From Nitrospirota bacterium (GTDB taxonomy: Bacteria > Nitrospirota_A > Leptospirillia > Leptospirillales > Leptospirillaceae): a stretch of DNA of 6,576 nt. Positions 5,296 to 6,576 of the stretch are shown here, piece after piece. The notes beneath the pieces are model-generated. The model did not search any database. It was not told the origin of the DNA and saw nothing but the letters and a program-made list of their open reading frames with translations. The stretch spans positions 1-6,576 of the forward strand of contig JAKAAM010000049.1 in assembly GCA_021802325.1 (NCBI GenBank), given 5' to 3'. The translations under genes were made by a program, and so were the position numbers. Position 1 is the first letter of the stretch, and each line of letters begins with the position of its first letter.

Positions 5296-6081
5296 TTGGC
5301 TTCTCACACGCCCGACAGGTGGCTTTCGAAAGCCGGATTGGCTTCCCGGGGAGAGGTTCTGGAATGGGTGGCGCAAGGACGTCTGACCCTCGGAGCCGAA
5401 TCTCTCCGCCCCGAGCGTCCGGTTTCTTCGCCCCCCCTCGGACGTCCCGGAGATGTGCGCCGACTCCCCCCCTTCTTTCTCGACGGGGTCCTGCTGGTTC
5501 CTCCCCCGCCGATTCTCCTTTGCTTCAATAAGCCTCGGGGCGTTCTGGTGACTCTCTCCGATCCGGAAGGCCGCCCTGTTGTCGAGGATTTTCTTCAGAA
5601 AACACCCTGGAGCGACCGCTCCTTTGGAAGGATTCGACCGCTGGGTCGTCTCGATGCCGCATCAGCCGGACTTCTCCTTTTGACAAACTATCCAGAGCCA
5701 TGGAGCCATTTTCTCTCTCCCGAAGGGGGGGTCAGACGGCGATATCGTGTGAAGATTCGTCCGGGACTCAGGTCGGAGGACCGGACGCTTTTCTTGTCGG
5801 GAAAGGCCGGAGAGGGGGCGGGATATCGGAGGGTTGAGGTCGAGATAGAACGGGAAGGCCCCAAATCTTCCTGGCTTCTCATCTCCCTCGTCGAAGGAAA
5901 GAACAGGGAGATACGCAATGTCCTGGCCTTTCACGGCTATGAAGTCCTCCATCTGATACGTCTGGCCTTCGGTCCCTTTCTTCTGGGAGACCTGAAGCCG
6001 GGAGAGATCTCCTGCATCACGGAAGAGGCAAAAAAGGCCGGGGTTGTCTGGGAGCGCTGGGAGTCCGCCCCTTCCCCTTGA
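5296..6081 (+). CDS. rRNA pseudouridine synthase, RsuA/RluB family
   Basis: This 261-aa enzyme converts a specific uridine in rRNA to pseudouridine. Residues 5-35 are an S4 RNA-binding domain (RWLSKAGLASRGEVLEWVAQGRL). A proline- and arginine-rich linker of about 40 residues follows, then the synthase domain opening LLCFNKPRGVLVTLSDPEGR (74-93). The catalytic motif is GRLDAASAGLLLLTN with Asp120 as the nucleophile. The family's C-terminal block is intact: VEGKNREIRNVLAFHGYEVLHLIRL then FGPFLLGDLKPGE. The single-S4, short form places it with RsuA, RluB, RluE and RluF rather than the RluA/C/D group. The target could be 16S U516 or a 23S position; I cannot choose, so no symbol is given. The start is uncertain: TTG at 5296 is the first usual start codon in a frame opened by a stop at 5272, and only a weak GGTGA lies nearby, suggesting modest translation. 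The nearby ATG at 5291 and the GTGs at 5285 and 5288 are out of frame. Confidence 0.93.
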   Translation: MASHTPDRWLSKAGLASRGEVLEWVAQGRLTLGAESLRPERPVSSPPLGRPGDVRRLPPFFLDGVLLVPPPPILLCFNKPRGVLVTLSDPEGRPVVEDFLQKTPWSDRSFGRIRPLGRLDAASAGLLLLTNYPEPWSHFLSPEGGVRRRYRVKIRPGLRSEDRTLFLSGKAGEGAGYRRVEVEIEREGPKSSWLLISLVEGKNREIRNVLAFHGYEVLHLIRLAFGPFLLGDLKPGEISCITEEAKKAGVVWERWESAPSP

Positions 6082-6105
6082 CAGGCGAAAAATCCGGGAT
6101 ATATT
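6078..6105 (+). promoter_or_regulatory. Strong sigma70-type promoter for hsp20
   Basis: TTGACA (6078-6083, six of six to consensus) and TATATT (6100-6105) are separated by 16 nt. The -35 overlaps the TGA stop of the pseudouridine synthase, so the hsp20 gene has its own promoter inside the end of the previous gene. Transcription should begin near 6112, leaving a leader of about 80 nt. The -35 context CTTGACA also resembles the sigma32 -35 (CTTGAAA), but no CCCCAT-like -10 is seen, so a heat-shock sigma factor is not supported. Confidence 0.7.
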
Positions 6106-6157
6106 TTGGGTGAAAGGAAACACCAACGATGATGAAACATTTCAGGCATTCACATTC

Positions 6158-6175
6158 GCCGGGCTTTCGTCCGGC
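6158..6175 (+). other. Hairpin in the hsp20 leader
   Basis: In the transcript GCCGGGC and GUCCGGC can form a 7-bp stem (with one G-U pair) around UUUC. It ends 7 nt before the AAGGAG ribosome binding site. It does not itself contain the ribosome binding site, so it is not a plain ROSE or fourU thermometer. It could affect translation or mRNA stability. Confidence 0.35.
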
Positions 6176-6194
6176 CTCAGAAAAGGAGAAAAAA

Positions 6195-6576
6195 ATGGCC
6201 AGTCTACTTCGTTGGGATCCCGTCAAGGAGTTTGATGACCTTGCTCGCCGTTTCACCCCTTTCATCCTCCGTCCTGTTGATGGACGCACGGAGGAGAGGC
6301 AGGCGAAAAGAGCGGTGGAGTGGTCGCCTGATGTGGATATCTCCGAGGAGGAAGGTGCGTATGTCATCAAGGCAGAACTTCCGGAGATCAAAAAGGAAGA
6401 TGTGAAGCTCGTTGTCGAGAATAATGTTCTGAGCCTCTCGGGCGAGCGCGTGCGAAGCACAGACAAGAGTGGAGTCCGATATCACCGGGTCGAGAGAGAG
6501 TATGGGGCATTCCTTCGCTCCTTTACCCTTCCGGAGGATGCGGATTCAAAGAAGATCTCCGCCACCATGAAAGACG
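6195..6576 (+). CDS. Small heat shock protein, Hsp20/alpha-crystallin family (3' end cut by window)
   Basis: This is an ATP-independent holdase chaperone that binds unfolding proteins in the cytoplasm and passes them to DnaK/ClpB. 127 codons are visible; the family is usually around 140-155 aa, so roughly 20 residues, including the C-terminal I-x-I anchor, lie beyond the window. The N-terminus MASLLRWDPVKEFDDL is typical of bacterial class A members. The alpha-crystallin domain starts near residue 44 (SPDVDISEEEGAYVIKAELPEIKKEDVKL) and continues through VENNVLSLSGERV (74-86) and EYGAFLRSFTLPEDAD (102-117). The ATG at 6195 has AAGGAG at a 6-nt spacer. An in-frame ATG at 6129 would add 22 basic, His-rich residues (MMKHFRHSHS...), but its ribosome binding site is weaker and the family N-terminus fits 6195. 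The gene is driven by its own consensus-like promoter. Identification is certain; the exact member is not. Confidence 0.96.
   Translation, partial: MASLLRWDPVKEFDDLARRFTPFILRPVDGRTEERQAKRAVEWSPDVDISEEEGAYVIKAELPEIKKEDVKLVVENNVLSLSGERVRSTDKSGVRYHRVEREYGAFLRSFTLPEDADSKKISATMKD

Noticed and set aside
6078..6105. A sigma32 heat-shock promoter for hsp20
   Set aside because: The -35 resembles CTTGAAA, but the -10 region reads TATATT rather than a CCCCAT-type sequence; sigma70 fits better.
1..6576. CRISPR array, tRNA, rRNA, insertion sequence or phage genes
   Set aside because: No regularly spaced repeats, cloverleaf-like segments, transposase or integrase motifs, or structural phage proteins were found on either strand by reading.

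Overview
The window is gene-dense, visibly GC-rich bacterial chromosome with ordinary housekeeping and cell-envelope content. I see no phage, plasmid, CRISPR, rRNA or tRNA signature. The gene set (a tandem M16 peptidase pair with Sec or lipoprotein signals, a DUF5069 protein, a periplasmic lytic transglycosylase, an RsuA/RluB-type pseudouridine synthase and a class-A-like Hsp20) points to a diderm bacterium. The style would fit an environmental lineage such as Nitrospirota (Leptospirillum-like), but that is a low-confidence impression from composition and gene families.

Layout. Positions 1-3470 hold a leftward (minus-strand) cluster read in the order DUF5069 protein, catalytic M16 peptidase, non-catalytic M16 lipoprotein. 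The last gene runs off the left edge. All three have good ribosome binding sites and the gaps are 87 and 63 nt, so one operon is likely. The two M16 proteins look like the two halves of one protease: the first has the zinc motif HxxEH but a degenerate R/Y substrate motif, and the second has lost the zinc ligands but keeps R/Y.

From about 3483 to 3942 is a non-coding stretch with weak promoter-like and hairpin elements. A small two-helix membrane protein (plus strand, TTG start) follows. Its 3' end overlaps, tail to tail by about 90 nt, a minus-strand family 1 lytic transglycosylase (also TTG start).

From 4836 to 5295 is a second non-coding stretch. It contains several symmetric elements: a GC-rich hairpin, a 12-bp direct repeat, a 9-4-9 perfect inverted repeat in an abrupt AT-rich island, and an exact TGTGA-N6-TCACA CRP-type palindrome. 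They lie upstream of a plus-strand pseudouridine synthase. The stop codon of that gene is embedded in a strong sigma70-type promoter (TTGACA-N16-TATATT) for a small heat shock protein that runs off the right edge.

I did not find a convincing new system. The points most worth following are the split-function M16 pair with its DUF5069 neighbour, and the regulatory island at 5163-5285.
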